This document shows, piece after piece, positions 41,208 to 50,587 of a stretch of DNA of 64,000 nt. The notes under the pieces were generated by a model. The model was given only the letters and a program-made list of their open reading frames with translations, had not been told where the DNA came from and searched no databases. The stretch is taken from assembly GCF_009827055.1 (NCBI RefSeq), contig NZ_WUMK01000012.1, forward strand, positions 1-64,000. The letters run 5' to 3'. The DNA comes from Shinella kummerowiae. GTDB taxonomy: Bacteria > Pseudomonadota > Alphaproteobacteria > Rhizobiales > Rhizobiaceae. Both the position numbers and the translations under genes were made by a program. The number at the start of each line of letters is the position of its first letter. Position 1 is the first letter of the stretch.

Positions 41208-42143
41208 TCAGGCGCTGCGGGTCGGCCGATCAAGAATGCGGCGCCCGAAAAGGCTTGCGGTCAGCTCGACGAGAATGCGGGCGCTCTTGCCGCGGTCATC
41301 GAGGAAGGGGTTCAGCTCGACCACGTCGAGCGAGGAAACGAGGCCGCTGTCGCAGAGCATCTCCATGATGAGATGAGCCTCGCGGAACGTCGCGCCGCCT
41401 GGAACGGTCGTGCCGACGCCGGGCGCCAGTTCCGGATCAAGGAAATCGACGTCGAGGCTGACATGTAGCAGGCCGTTCGCCGCTTTGATGCGCGCAATGA
41501 TGTCGTGCATGATATGCGCCATGCCGATCTCGTCGATCGAGCGCATGTCGTAGACATTGACGCCATGCTCGGCGATCTCTTCGCGCTCACGCGCATCGAC
41601 GGAGCGGATGCCGACCTGGAAGACGTTCTTCGGGTCGACCATCGGGCGACCGGCTTCGAGGATCGGCGCGAATTCGGCCTCGCCGCAGAAGAACGCGACG
41701 GGCATGCCATGCATATTTCCGGATGGTGACGTGGCCGGTGAATTGAAATCCGCATGAGCATCGAGCCAGAGCACGAAGAGCGGGCGGCCCTGATCGGCCG
41801 CATGCCGCGCCATCCCGGAGACGGAGCCCATCGAAAGCGCATGATCACCGCCCAGCACCAGCGGAAATTTGCCACCCCGGGCCGCATCATAGACGGCCGT
41901 ATCCAGGGCGCGCGTGAAGGCTGCGACGACCTGCAGGTTGTTGGCTTTCGGGTGGTTGGCAAGATCGCGCGCCGGCAAGGGGCGCAGATCCCCCTCGTCC
42001 GTCACGGTGTGGCCGAGGTCCGCCAGGGTCGTATCGATCCCGGCGATGCGCAGCGCCGTCGGCCCCATGGCCGCGCCACGGCGGCCGGAGCCTTCTTCGA
42101 GAGGTGCGCCGATCAGCGCGATATGCTTGTCATTGTCAGCCAT
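41208..42143 (-). CDS. rocF: Arginase
   Basis: Arginase hydrolyses arginine to ornithine and urea with a two-manganese site. The 311-residue protein carries all metal motifs: GGDHALSMG, WLDAHADFN and SLDVDFLDP. The start at 42143 (MADNDKHIAL) has a GGGGAAA site; the frame is open upstream but would overlap the divergent Lrp gene region. It is divergent from the lrp-type gene (134-base gap), which probably senses arginine or ornithine and controls this operon. Confidence 0.95.
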   Translation of the reverse strand: MADNDKHIALIGAPLEEGSGRRGAAMGPTALRIAGIDTTLADLGHTVTDEGDLRPLPARDLANHPKANNLQVVAAFTRALDTAVYDAARGGKFPLVLGGDHALSMGSVSGMARHAADQGRPLFVLWLDAHADFNSPATSPSGNMHGMPVAFFCGEAEFAPILEAGRPMVDPKNVFQVGIRSVDAREREEIAEHGVNVYDMRSIDEIGMAHIMHDIIARIKAANGLLHVSLDVDFLDPELAPGVGTTVPGGATFREAHLIMEMLCDSGLVSSLDVVELNPFLDDRGKSARILVELTASLFGRRILDRPTRSA

Positions 42144-42277
42144 GGTTTCCCCGCAGATGCGTGAGCGCCGGTTATCCGGTTTTGGCCGATTATTGCCGTT
42201 CTCCTTGTTGGCAAAAAGATGAAAAACTGACAGATAGGCGGCTGAGTTCAGCAATTTGCCAAGCACTGGGCGACACA

Positions 42278-42718
42278 ATGGTAAGTCTCGACGACCTCGA
42301 CCACGCATTGATCGGCGCTCTGCGCCACAATGCCCGCACCCCTGTCTCCTCACTCGCCGCGATGACGGGCGCTTCACGCGCGACGGTGGCGGCTCGGATC
42401 GACCGGCTGGTCGCCTCCGGCACAATTGCCGCCTTCACCATCAAGACGGGCGCGGAACTGACGGGCAGTGGCGTGCGGGCCATCGTGATGATCGAAGTGC
42501 ACGGCAAGATGGCCGACCGGGTGGCCGTGCAGTTGCGTGGCCTGCCGCAGGTGCGCGCCCTTCACTCCACCAACGGCCGCTGGGACTTCATCGCCGAACT
42601 GGAAGACCGCGACCTCGGCACGTTCGACGAGACGCTGCACCGCATCCGCCTCATCGATGGCATCACCGTCACCGAGACGAATATCTTGCTGAAGACGACG
42701 AAGAACGCGCTGACATAG
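42278..42718 (+). CDS. Lrp/AsnC-family regulator of arginine catabolism
   Basis: A 146-residue Lrp/AsnC protein. The helix-turn-helix is at about 1-55 (VSLDDLDHALIGALRHNART ... MTGASRATVAARIDRL), followed by a RAM effector domain. It is divergent from arginase, the arrangement of AsnC-type local activators such as the regulators of arginase in rhizobia and agrobacteria. The ATG at 42278 gives the family length; the frame is open further upstream across the promoter. Confidence 0.88.
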   Translation: MVSLDDLDHALIGALRHNARTPVSSLAAMTGASRATVAARIDRLVASGTIAAFTIKTGAELTGSGVRAIVMIEVHGKMADRVAVQLRGLPQVRALHSTNGRWDFIAELEDRDLGTFDETLHRIRLIDGITVTETNILLKTTKNALT

Positions 42719-42787
42719 GCGAACACCCCGACTCAGCTTATCTCACCCTCGGATCAATTCCGCCGATGGTGGCAGTGGGTGAGTCGA

Positions 42788-42801
42788 CCTGCACGTGCAG
42801 G
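42788..42801. repeat. 14-bp perfect palindrome between lrp and tamB
   Basis: CCTGCACGTGCAGG is fully self-complementary and lies just before the tamB stop codon, between convergent genes. It may be a compact terminator stem, but there is no T-run. Confidence 0.3.
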
Positions 42802-42807
42802 AAAAGC

Positions 42808-45800
42808 TCAGTATTCCTTCTCATAGAAGATACCCGCACCGGCACTGCCGCCGCTGCCGGCTTCGCCGCGCAGCTTGAGGCCGCGGCCGACATCGAGGTT
42901 GATCACCGCCTTCGCGCCGTTCGTCTCCGGGTCCTGCTTCAACTCGATATAGGTCCGCTCGTTGAGGTACTTGCCGGCCGAAACAGCCGCCCGCCCTTCC
43001 GCATCGGTCGTGATGTCGAGATCGTCGACGCCGAGCTTGCTGCGCAGGCTGTCGAGCAGGCCGGTGGACTTGCCGCCGGCAAGCTGGCTGGCAGCCGAGG
43101 CGAGCTGGGCGATCTGTACCGCCGAAAGGTTCGACATCGACCGGTTGAAGATGAGCTGCGCCAGAATTTCGTCCTGCGGCAGAGAGGGCGAGGAGGCGAA
43201 GGTGACGGTCGGGTTGCTCGCCACACCTGCCACCGTCACGGTGATTTCCGTCGTGCCGGCAGAACTGCCCGCAACGAGGTTCACCGTCGGCACGAGACCG
43301 CCGGCAAAGCCGATATGCGCGGTGGTGAAATCGAGGCGGCGCGTCAGGATCTCCATGCGCCCACGTTCCAGCTCGAAACCGCCAGACACGACTGGCGACG
43401 AGGATGTGCCCGTTATCTTCAGGCTCCCGCCCATTTCCGCATTGATGCCGCGGCCGCGCACGAAGAGCTGCCCCGGCGCGTCGATGGTCAGATCGAGCGC
43501 GATGCCACGCGAGGCGCCACCGCCACCGCCCTGATCGCGCTGGACGTCCGCGGTCATGCGCTTGACGTCGACCGGCGCATTGCGGTGCTTGATGTCGATC
43601 TCGGAGAGCGAGGCCGGCAATTTTTGCGGAATGGTGATGTTCGCTTTGTTGATGCGCACCTTGCCGCCGAGTGCCAGCGCGGCCACGGGTCCCTTCAGCG
43701 TCAGATCGCCGGCGACATTCGCCGTCACCAGCGTGCCGTCGACATAGGTGATGTCACCGAGCTTGATCGCCACGTCGACCGGGAAGCCGCTTGCCGGATC
43801 GATACCGACGCGGCCGCTGGCCGAAAGCTGGCCGCCGCTCGCAAGCTTGCCGGAGACGGTTTCGATCACCGCCTGCCGCCCGTCCATGGTGACGCGGATC
43901 GTCAGGTTTTCCACCGCGAGGTTACGGCGCACATCGACGAGACGGGCACCGCCCGCCGTGATGCTGCCGGTGACGGAAGGCGCTGCCGCCGTGCCGCCGA
44001 TGGAGACATCGACATTGGCATTGCCGGTCAGAACGAACCCCTGCGCGGACAGTTGCCCCTGCAGCAGGCCGAACGGCACCGTGCCATTGAATTTGAGCCC
44101 GAGCGGCGTTGCTCCACCGATGCCGACCGTGCCGCCGCCGCGGAAGGACAGGCCGCCACCGCCCGAAAGCACCGTGTCGAGCCGCACCTGGTTGTTGGCG
44201 AATTCGCCCTTGGCATTGATGGTGAGTGCGCCGATCCCTGCACCACGCGTCTGGCTGGTGACGGCGCCGTCCCAATCCAGCGCATAGTTGACGACCGGTG
44301 CCGCTGCCTTGCCCTTGACCGTCACGGTACCGCCGATCGAACCGTCCGCCCCGAGGCCTGCCGCGAAATTGTTGACGAGGGCCGCCGGCAAAGCATTGAG
44401 CCGCAGCGACAGATCGAGTGTCTCGCCCGCGCGGCCGGAGATGGCCACCGAACCGCGGCCCGCCTGGATGGTCAGCGCGTCGAGCGCCGCAACACCATTG
44501 GTGACTTTGATCGTCGTCGGCTTGGCAAGCTTCAAGGCAATACGCCGCGGTGCGGCCTCGACCGTCTGCAAGGCGATATCAAGGCCACCGTCACGCTGGA
44601 GAACCTTGCCCTTCGTCACCAGCGGCGCGCCATCGAGCCGGCCGGTCAGATCAAAATTGGTCGCCTGCCCTTCGCGCGAAAAATCGAGGCGCAGCGCTTC
44701 AATTCGATTTTCACCCGAGGCGACGCGTTCGGCGCGCACCGAACCGGTGATCGCGGCGGTGGCAAGATCGGCGACCGCAAGGTCGACTGACGGCTTGGTG
44801 ATGCTCACCGCATCGCGCCGGATGGCGGAACCCGCGGCCTGTACGGTGGCCGAGGTCTTGCCGTTCGTCGTCGCGATCTCCACCAGACCGGAAAGATCGC
44901 CGGCCGCCTGCTGGCCGGCCATCGCCGCGAGCAGGCCGAGATCGGGGAAGTCAAAGCGGATCGTTCCGTCCGGCATGAAGTTCTGCGCAAGCGCCAGAGA
45001 GCCCTTCAGCGTGTTCGGACCGATCTCCGCCTCAAGAACAGGCACGGAAATGCGCCCGCCCTCGGAGGTGATGCTGGAACGCACATTGATCGGCTGGCCG
45101 TCGAGCGCGCCCGTCGCCGTCAACTCCCCGGAGGGACTGTCCGCGACAGCCTTGCCGGTCAGCGTCACCACGAGGTCACTCAGGGTGCGGCCGGACAGCG
45201 TGGCACCGCTCGACGTGACCTTGGCCGAAACGTCGAGCCCCTGCACGGGGCCGGTGGCGGAAAGTTCGAAGGCCGCTTCGCCTGCGGCATCGGCAAGCAG
45301 CTTGCCGAGGTTCAGCACCTTGCCGGTCAAGGCCGCGTCGAGATTGCCGTTGCCGAGCGACACGGAGCCTGCCGTTTCCAGCGTGCCGGACTTGACCTGA
45401 AGACCGGAGACCTCAACCGCGCCATCGCCCGCCAGTTGAACCCGCCCTTCCATCGCGATCGTCGTGTCGAACTTGCCGGACAGCGCCGGCGGCAACACGG
45501 CGGGCATCGCAAAGAGGCGGAAGTTGACGTCCGCCTCGCGGCTCTCGATGCCGTAACGGCCGGACAGCGTGCCGCCGATGCTGGCGCTTTCAAGCGTCGC
45601 GGGATCGAAGGCGATCTCGCCAGGCGAGACGTTCAGCGTGGTCACGAGCTTCACGGGACCCTTCACCATGCGATCGACATCGGCATTGGCAAAGGTCGTC
45701 GTGCCGGTTTCCAGCGTCGCATCGATGCGGCCTGACTGGCTTGCCACATTGAAGGCGTCGCTCGTTGCCGAAAGCCGGATGTTATCAATCCGGCCGGCCG

Positions 45801-46980
45801 GCAGTTCCGCCGAAACCACGGTCGCGTTCGCCTCCAGCGCCGCGGCTGTCGCCTCGCCCTTCAGCGAAATATCGGCGCCCTCGATCAGCACCCGGGCATC
45901 GCCCTCGGCAAGCGGCCAGCGAAAATCGATCGGGCCATCCTTGCCGGCAAGCTTGACGTCGAGATCGTTCGCGCCCTTGGCGCTGACCGTACCCGAAGCG
46001 CCGAGCGTCAGAGCCCCTGTCGCAATCGACCCCTTTTCGATCCGCAGCATGTCCGACCCGTCGAAGGCCGCGACGACGTCGATACCGGTGTTGCCGGCAA
46101 ACAGCGGGCGCAGCTGCGGCGGCATCAGGGCGTCAAACGTCCCGCCGCCGTTCAGCGCGACCGTGTGCAGGCCCTCGGCCGAAAGATCGTGGCGACCATC
46201 GACCCGCAGCATTTCCGTGCCGTCGAGCGATGCGGAAAGACGCCCGGTCCACTGCGACAGCGGACCGTCCCCCGTCAGGCGGATGCCCACGGCCGGGTCG
46301 TTCGGCAGCTTGAGCAGCGCGGCCAGTAGGCCGCCCTTCGGCTCGGCGACGTCGGCTTCGAGCCGCAGCACATTGTCCGCCGGGTTGAACACGATGTCCG
46401 CAGCGACCCGCGCATCCGGCCGCGCCGTTTCCGATGCGGAGAGTTTGACCGCGACGCTGTCGGCCGTCGCATTCCCGCTGCCTGTAACGACGAGGCGCTG
46501 GTCCTTTTTGGCGACCGCGGCGGAAACGAACAGTTCGGGCACTTCCAGCCTGCCGATATGCACTTCGACCGGAAGGGTGAAGGGCGCATCGGATTTTTCA
46601 GCGCCGGCCTTCGGCTCCGGCAGGCGCAACAGGGAAATGGACGAGGCAGAAACACGGCTGGCGTCGAAGCTGAAGAACAAAAGCTGGAGCGGCGACCAAT
46701 CGACGGCGAGGTCGCGGATCTCTGCATAGGTGCCCTTGTCGTCGCCGACGGTAATCGTGCCGGCCCGCAGCTTGCCTGTCAGCAGCCCGGATGGTTCGCT
46801 GATCGAAATGACCTGCCCGCTCGCCGCCGCGATCTTCTCCGCATAGGACACGGCAAATCGCGCGCCGGCATCGGTAAAACCGACAAAACCGATGAGCGCG
46901 ACAAGAACAACCAGAAGAAGGGCCAGGCCATAGCCGATATAGCGGAGCGTGGCGCGGAGAATTCGGGACAGCCTGTTCAT
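42808..46980 (-). CDS. tamB: Translocation and assembly module inner-membrane protein TamB
   Basis: A 1390-residue AsmA-like protein. One N-terminal membrane anchor (YGLALLLVVLVALIGFVGF, near 16-36) is followed by a long periplasmic beta-rich taco-like body, and a C-terminal DUF490 domain (about the last 350 residues). TamB forms a bridge between membranes with TamA and moves phospholipids or assists outer-membrane protein insertion. It ends with an aromatic residue (Tyr). It follows tamA by 104 bases in the same direction, the usual pair. Confidence 0.95.
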   Translation of the reverse strand: MNRLSRILRATLRYIGYGLALLLVVLVALIGFVGFTDAGARFAVSYAEKIAAASGQVISISEPSGLLTGKLRAGTITVGDDKGTYAEIRDLAVDWSPLQLLFFSFDASRVSASSISLLRLPEPKAGAEKSDAPFTLPVEVHIGRLEVPELFVSAAVAKKDQRLVVTGSGNATADSVAVKLSASETARPDARVAADIVFNPADNVLRLEADVAEPKGGLLAALLKLPNDPAVGIRLTGDGPLSQWTGRLSASLDGTEMLRVDGRHDLSAEGLHTVALNGGGTFDALMPPQLRPLFAGNTGIDVVAAFDGSDMLRIEKGSIATGALTLGASGTVSAKGANDLDVKLAGKDGPIDFRWPLAEGDARVLIEGADISLKGEATAAALEANATVVSAELPAGRIDNIRLSATSDAFNVASQSGRIDATLETGTTTFANADVDRMVKGPVKLVTTLNVSPGEIAFDPATLESASIGGTLSGRYGIESREADVNFRLFAMPAVLPPALSGKFDTTIAMEGRVQLAGDGAVEVSGLQVKSGTLETAGSVSLGNGNLDAALTGKVLNLGKLLADAAGEAAFELSATGPVQGLDVSAKVTSSGATLSGRTLSDLVVTLTGKAVADSPSGELTATGALDGQPINVRSSITSEGGRISVPVLEAEIGPNTLKGSLALAQNFMPDGTIRFDFPDLGLLAAMAGQQAAGDLSGLVEIATTNGKTSATVQAAGSAIRRDAVSITKPSVDLAVADLATAAITGSVRAERVASGENRIEALRLDFSREGQATNFDLTGRLDGAPLVTKGKVLQRDGGLDIALQTVEAAPRRIALKLAKPTTIKVTNGVAALDALTIQAGRGSVAISGRAGETLDLSLRLNALPAALVNNFAAGLGADGSIGGTVTVKGKAAAPVVNYALDWDGAVTSQTRGAGIGALTINAKGEFANNQVRLDTVLSGGGGLSFRGGGTVGIGGATPLGLKFNGTVPFGLLQGQLSAQGFVLTGNANVDVSIGGTAAAPSVTGSITAGGARLVDVRRNLAVENLTIRVTMDGRQAVIETVSGKLASGGQLSASGRVGIDPASGFPVDVAIKLGDITYVDGTLVTANVAGDLTLKGPVAALALGGKVRINKANITIPQKLPASLSEIDIKHRNAPVDVKRMTADVQRDQGGGGGASRGIALDLTIDAPGQLFVRGRGINAEMGGSLKITGTSSSPVVSGGFELERGRMEILTRRLDFTTAHIGFAGGLVPTVNLVAGSSAGTTEITVTVAGVASNPTVTFASSPSLPQDEILAQLIFNRSMSNLSAVQIAQLASAASQLAGGKSTGLLDSLRSKLGVDDLDITTDAEGRAAVSAGKYLNERTYIELKQDPETNGAKAVINLDVGRGLKLRGEAGSGGSAGAGIFYEKEY

Positions 46981-47084
46981 GCTTCATCCATTTCGCGTGT
47001 GGGGAGCGCTGGGAGTCGCTCCTCAACGTCTTGAATCCGAATCGTGCAGCCGATCAAGAGTCTAGACGAAAATTGCGGCCGCAG

Positions 47085-49007
47085 TCAGAAGGACTGGCCA
47101 ATACCGGCATAGATCCCGAAGGAGGTTCCGCCGGGATATTTGTTCAGCGGCACCGCCACGTCGAGCCTGAGCGGGCCGAACGGCGTCGCGTAACGCAGGC
47201 CGACGCCAGCGCCCGCCCGAATGTCGTTGAAGTCAGGCACTTCGTCCGTCGAAACCGTACCGACGTCGATGAAAGGCACGACGCCGATCGTCTCGGTCAC
47301 TCCGATGCGCACTTCGGCCGAGGCCGCCACATAGGAGCGCCCGCCGAGCAGCTCGTCCTTGCCGTTGCGCGGCGAAATTTCCTGATAGCCATAGCCGCGG
47401 ACCGTGCCGCCGCCGCCGAGGAAGAAGCGCCGCGTCGCCGGGATGTCGGAAAGCTTGTCGCCGCCAATGATCGTGCCCCCGGCAACTTTGCCGGCCAGCA
47501 CGACGCGATCTTCCGCACCCAGCGCTTGATAGCCGGTAATGGCCCCTTCGAAGCTGGAGAAGAAGGTGCCGCGATAGGTCTCGTAGCTTGGCTTCGCATT
47601 GATCAGCAGGCGGTAGCCCTCGGTCGGATTGAGCTTGTCGTCACGCGTATCGCGCACATACTCGATCGGGATGCTGGCTGTCAGGTACTTGTTCTTGCCG
47701 AAGGCGTCTTCGACGTCGCTCCACATCAGTTCACCGCCGGCACTCACGGTATCCCTGTCGGACAGTTCGACGGCGACGCCCGCGGCAGCCGTGGTCGTGA
47801 ATGCCTTGTAGGCATCGGGATCGACGATGGACGCCTTGAGGCTCGCATTGAACGTCGAGGCGGGGCCGAAAGCGCCGGGCTTGGAAAACAGAATGGCCGT
47901 CGAATAATCGAGGTTGCCCAGATCGGACTCGCCGATCCGGTTGACCGATCCTTCGAGGCGCAGCGACTCGGCTTCGCCAAACAGGTTGCGGTGGCCCCAA
48001 TAGCCCTGCAGGCCGATCCCGTCCGTGTTCGAATATTGCGCACCGACACCGAAATAGCGGTGTTTGCCTTCCGAAACCTCGATGGTCATCGGCAGCGAAC
48101 CGTCCGGCGCGAGCTTGTCGGCCTCGCGGATAGTCACGCTGGAGAAGACGCCGAGCGTACGCAGCCGCTCCGCCGCCTTGTTGAGCGCTTCCGGCGAATA
48201 GGGCTGCCCGGCATTGATACGCGAATAGCGTTGCACGAAATTCGCATCGACGGTCTTGGTGCCGGTGACACCAACCTCGCCGACAGGCGCGATCGGCCCG
48301 CCTTCGGCGGCAATGACGACATCCACGGTCTGCGTCTTGTGATCCGCCGTGGCATTGCGTTCGATAAGCTTGGCAAGCGGCCGTCCCTCGGCCTTGAGGT
48401 CCACGACGACCTGTTCGCCGGCTTTCAGGATAAGGGTGGAATCCGCACGCGCACCCGGCACCAGGCCGTAATCCGCCGGGTTGCGCCCTTCGGCATCGCC
48501 GGAAAACGCCACGTCGCCAAAGGTGAAGACCGGACCAGGCTCAACGCTGATCGACACGGGGATCGAACCGCGCCGCCCGAATTCCGGGCTCGGCGGCAGG
48601 GAATCGAGATCCTGTCCGTCGATGGTGACATTCACCACGCCGCCATAACGCGCGTTTTCGTAGAGCGCCGCCAGGATGCGGTCGCGGTCGTCGCGCGCCT
48701 TGATGACAAGGCCGAGATCGCCGGACACCGGTGTGCCCTCGTCCTGCTTGAGTCGCGCGGTGTTCTCGATCGCCTCCTTGAGGTCGTCGTCATCGGTGCC
48801 CGGATTGAGCGTCAGCGTGTAATTGACCGGATCGATGACAGCGGTCGTCTCTTCCTCTTTCTCGAAGAACTTCATGCCGAAGATCTCGAAAGCGGATGCC
48901 GACGTCACGGATACCGGGCCGAGCGCAAGCGCTGCAGCGACCGCGAGGGCGGTGCCAGCTCTCAGAAACGCAAAACTCTTTTCCGGCCGGTTCACTTTAT
49001 CCCGCAT
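47085..49007 (-). CDS. tamA: Outer-membrane assembly protein TamA (Omp85 family)
   Basis: A 640-residue Omp85 protein. The signal peptide is visible (TALAVAAALALGPVSVTSASA, cleaved near residue 39). Three POTRA-like domains follow (about 60-310, with VNVTIDGQ and GDVAFSGDAEG), then a 16-strand barrel (about 320-640) with the terminal Phe needed for outer-membrane insertion (GIYAGIGQSF). It works with TamB in outer-membrane biogenesis. Confidence 0.93.
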   Translation of the reverse strand: MRDKVNRPEKSFAFLRAGTALAVAAALALGPVSVTSASAFEIFGMKFFEKEEETTAVIDPVNYTLTLNPGTDDDDLKEAIENTARLKQDEGTPVSGDLGLVIKARDDRDRILAALYENARYGGVVNVTIDGQDLDSLPPSPEFGRRGSIPVSISVEPGPVFTFGDVAFSGDAEGRNPADYGLVPGARADSTLILKAGEQVVVDLKAEGRPLAKLIERNATADHKTQTVDVVIAAEGGPIAPVGEVGVTGTKTVDANFVQRYSRINAGQPYSPEALNKAAERLRTLGVFSSVTIREADKLAPDGSLPMTIEVSEGKHRYFGVGAQYSNTDGIGLQGYWGHRNLFGEAESLRLEGSVNRIGESDLGNLDYSTAILFSKPGAFGPASTFNASLKASIVDPDAYKAFTTTAAAGVAVELSDRDTVSAGGELMWSDVEDAFGKNKYLTASIPIEYVRDTRDDKLNPTEGYRLLINAKPSYETYRGTFFSSFEGAITGYQALGAEDRVVLAGKVAGGTIIGGDKLSDIPATRRFFLGGGGTVRGYGYQEISPRNGKDELLGGRSYVAASAEVRIGVTETIGVVPFIDVGTVSTDEVPDFNDIRAGAGVGLRYATPFGPLRLDVAVPLNKYPGGTSFGIYAGIGQSF

Positions 49008-49219
49008 CCGCAGCTATCCGTCGCCTTTCTCCGTAAGGTGCGGTGCTCACGGCGGACCGAACAGCTTCCGTCACAGACTTCAGGCGCCCTGGTTCATCCA
49101 GAGCTTTCAGGCAGGAAAAGACCCTAACGTGTTAGGTTTTCCGTAATGTTAACGGCGGTTTTACACGGCCGGGAACGAGATTTGAAGCGCTGATCGGGAT
49201 TTTCTGCCCGCATTCAAAA

Positions 49220-49248
49220 GCAAAAGCCCCGGATCATATCCGGGGCTT
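49220..49248 (-). terminator. terminator of the glycine-zipper lipoprotein gene
   Basis: Arms AAGCCCCGGAT and ATCCGGGGCTT enclose a 3-nt loop; on the minus strand TTGCTTTTG follows, 24 bases after the stop. Confidence 0.75.
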
Positions 49249-49272
49249 CGCATAGGTTGCATGGATCGGGTA

Positions 49273-49536
49273 TCAGTAACCCGACGGGCAACGGTCGATA
49301 TAGCGACGGCCGTAGCGGTCACGGTAGTAGCACTGGCCGGGCTGCTCGGAGACGCTGCCGATGACAGCGCCGGAGACGCCGCCGATGGCAGCACCCACAG
49401 CCGCGCCACGAACGTTACCGGTGACCGCGCCACCGATGATCGCACCGGAGACGGCGCCGATACCCGCACCCTTTTCCGTCTGCGTGCAGCTGGCCACGGC
49501 CAGGCCGACCAGAACGAGCGCAATGACTTTTTTCAT
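49273..49536 (-). CDS. Glycine-zipper lipoprotein
   Basis: An 87-residue protein beginning with a lipoprotein signal (MKKVIALVLVGLAVASC, lipobox AVASC with Cys17). Next is a glycine-zipper stretch (about 22-66, GAGIGAVSGAIIGGAVTGN ... GGVSGAVIGSV) and a short Cys/Tyr/Arg tail (GQCYYRDRYGRRYIDRCPSG). Glycine-zipper proteins insert in or span membranes; this type resembles OsmB-like and SmpA-like stress lipoproteins. The ATG at 49536 gives a clean signal; the frame is open further upstream without it. Function is unknown. Confidence 0.8.
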   Translation of the reverse strand: MKKVIALVLVGLAVASCTQTEKGAGIGAVSGAIIGGAVTGNVRGAAVGAAIGGVSGAVIGSVSEQPGQCYYRDRYGRRYIDRCPSGY

Positions 49537-50001
49537 GAAGATGTTCTCCAAAGTTGAGCGGCGGCCGCGTTTTCCGGGGTCCGCACTATCCCCTTCTACT
49601 CCGATAACATACCGCGGCCGTCGTCGACGGTCAGGTCTGTCCGACATCGAAAATATAGCCGGAAATGGGGAAGTCCATGGCATACAACTATTTTTTTATT
49701 GGCCGAATAAATATCGTTTCCGTTTCGTTTGCTTAACCCCGCCGATACCGGTCACGAGAAATTTCGCGCCAGCCTGAAAGTACCGGTTGATCGGCGTGGC
49801 AAAACGTCAAATGATATGACTGTTGAGGTTGCGCCGGCGGTGGAGGAACTGTCGCCGCAACACTCGTTGCCGGAATGCAATGCACGCGAATTGAGAATGC
49901 TGGTGTCGCCTGATCCCCAGCCCGCGTCGTGAAGGCGCCCGCTGCATACGACCTTCGGATCGATCGACCCCAGCGGGCAATGAACCGCCAGGGAGGAACG
50001 A
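49537..50001. other. 465-base region upstream of the glycine-zipper gene and coxS
   Basis: It contains divergent promoters for the lipoprotein (minus) and coxS (plus). A short open frame at 49729-49932 shows no recognisable protein. GTCA-N7-TGAC lies at 49806-49820. I see no RNA gene or repeat. Confidence 0.4.
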
Positions 50002-50493
50002 ATGGCGAAAGTGGCAATGACCGTCAATGGCCGGAAGGTGAGCAAGGAGTGCGAGGACCGCACGCTGCTTGTCCACTTCATCCGCGACAATCTAAGCCTT
50101 ACCGGAACCCATATCGGCTGCGATACCTCCCAATGCGGGGCCTGTGTCGTGCATATGGATGGCAAAGCCGTGAAAAGCTGTTCCATCCTCGCGGCCCAGG
50201 CCGCGGGGTCCGAGATCCTCACCATAGAAGGCTTGGCTGCGAACGGCGAGCTTCACCCCGTCCAGGCCGCCTTCAAGGCCCATCACGGCCTGCAATGCGG
50301 CTTCTGTACGCCCGGCATGGTGATGACCGCGATCGATATGATCAACCGCCATGGTGCGGAGCTCGACGAGAAGACAGTGCGCGACAACCTCGAGGGCAAT
50401 ATCTGTCGATGCACCGGCTACCATAACATCGTGAAAGCCATTCTTGCCGCCGCCCAGGAAATGGGTGCGGCGGGCCGGCAGGCTGCAGAATAA
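50002..50493 (+). CDS. coxS: CO dehydrogenase-family small iron-sulfur subunit (CoxS)
   Basis: A 163-residue protein with two [2Fe-2S] clusters. A plant-ferredoxin-type cluster uses C40, C45, C48 and C60; the second, all-helical cluster uses C99, C102, C135 and C137. It passes electrons from the molybdenum subunit to the FAD subunit. It starts the coxSLM set, the gene order of xanthine oxidase-type three-subunit enzymes. Confidence 0.93.
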   Translation: MAKVAMTVNGRKVSKECEDRTLLVHFIRDNLSLTGTHIGCDTSQCGACVVHMDGKAVKSCSILAAQAAGSEILTIEGLAANGELHPVQAAFKAHHGLQCGFCTPGMVMTAIDMINRHGAELDEKTVRDNLEGNICRCTGYHNIVKAILAAAQEMGAAGRQAAE

Positions 50494-50587
50494 GGCATTG
50501 GGCAATAGGCAGGAGCCAATAGGGCGGCCATGACCCTAATTCCTATTGGCGAACGCCTACTGCCTCCATTCTCTGGAGGAGATCAAG

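Noticed and set aside
42256-44790. A long plus-strand frame opposite tamB overlapping the lrp gene
   Set aside because: Its translation is Arg/His/Asp-rich low-complexity sequence typical of antisense frames; lrp and tamB explain the region.
49729-49932. A 67-codon open frame upstream of coxS
   Set aside because: There is no clear ribosome site, no domain and no family resemblance; it lies in promoter DNA.
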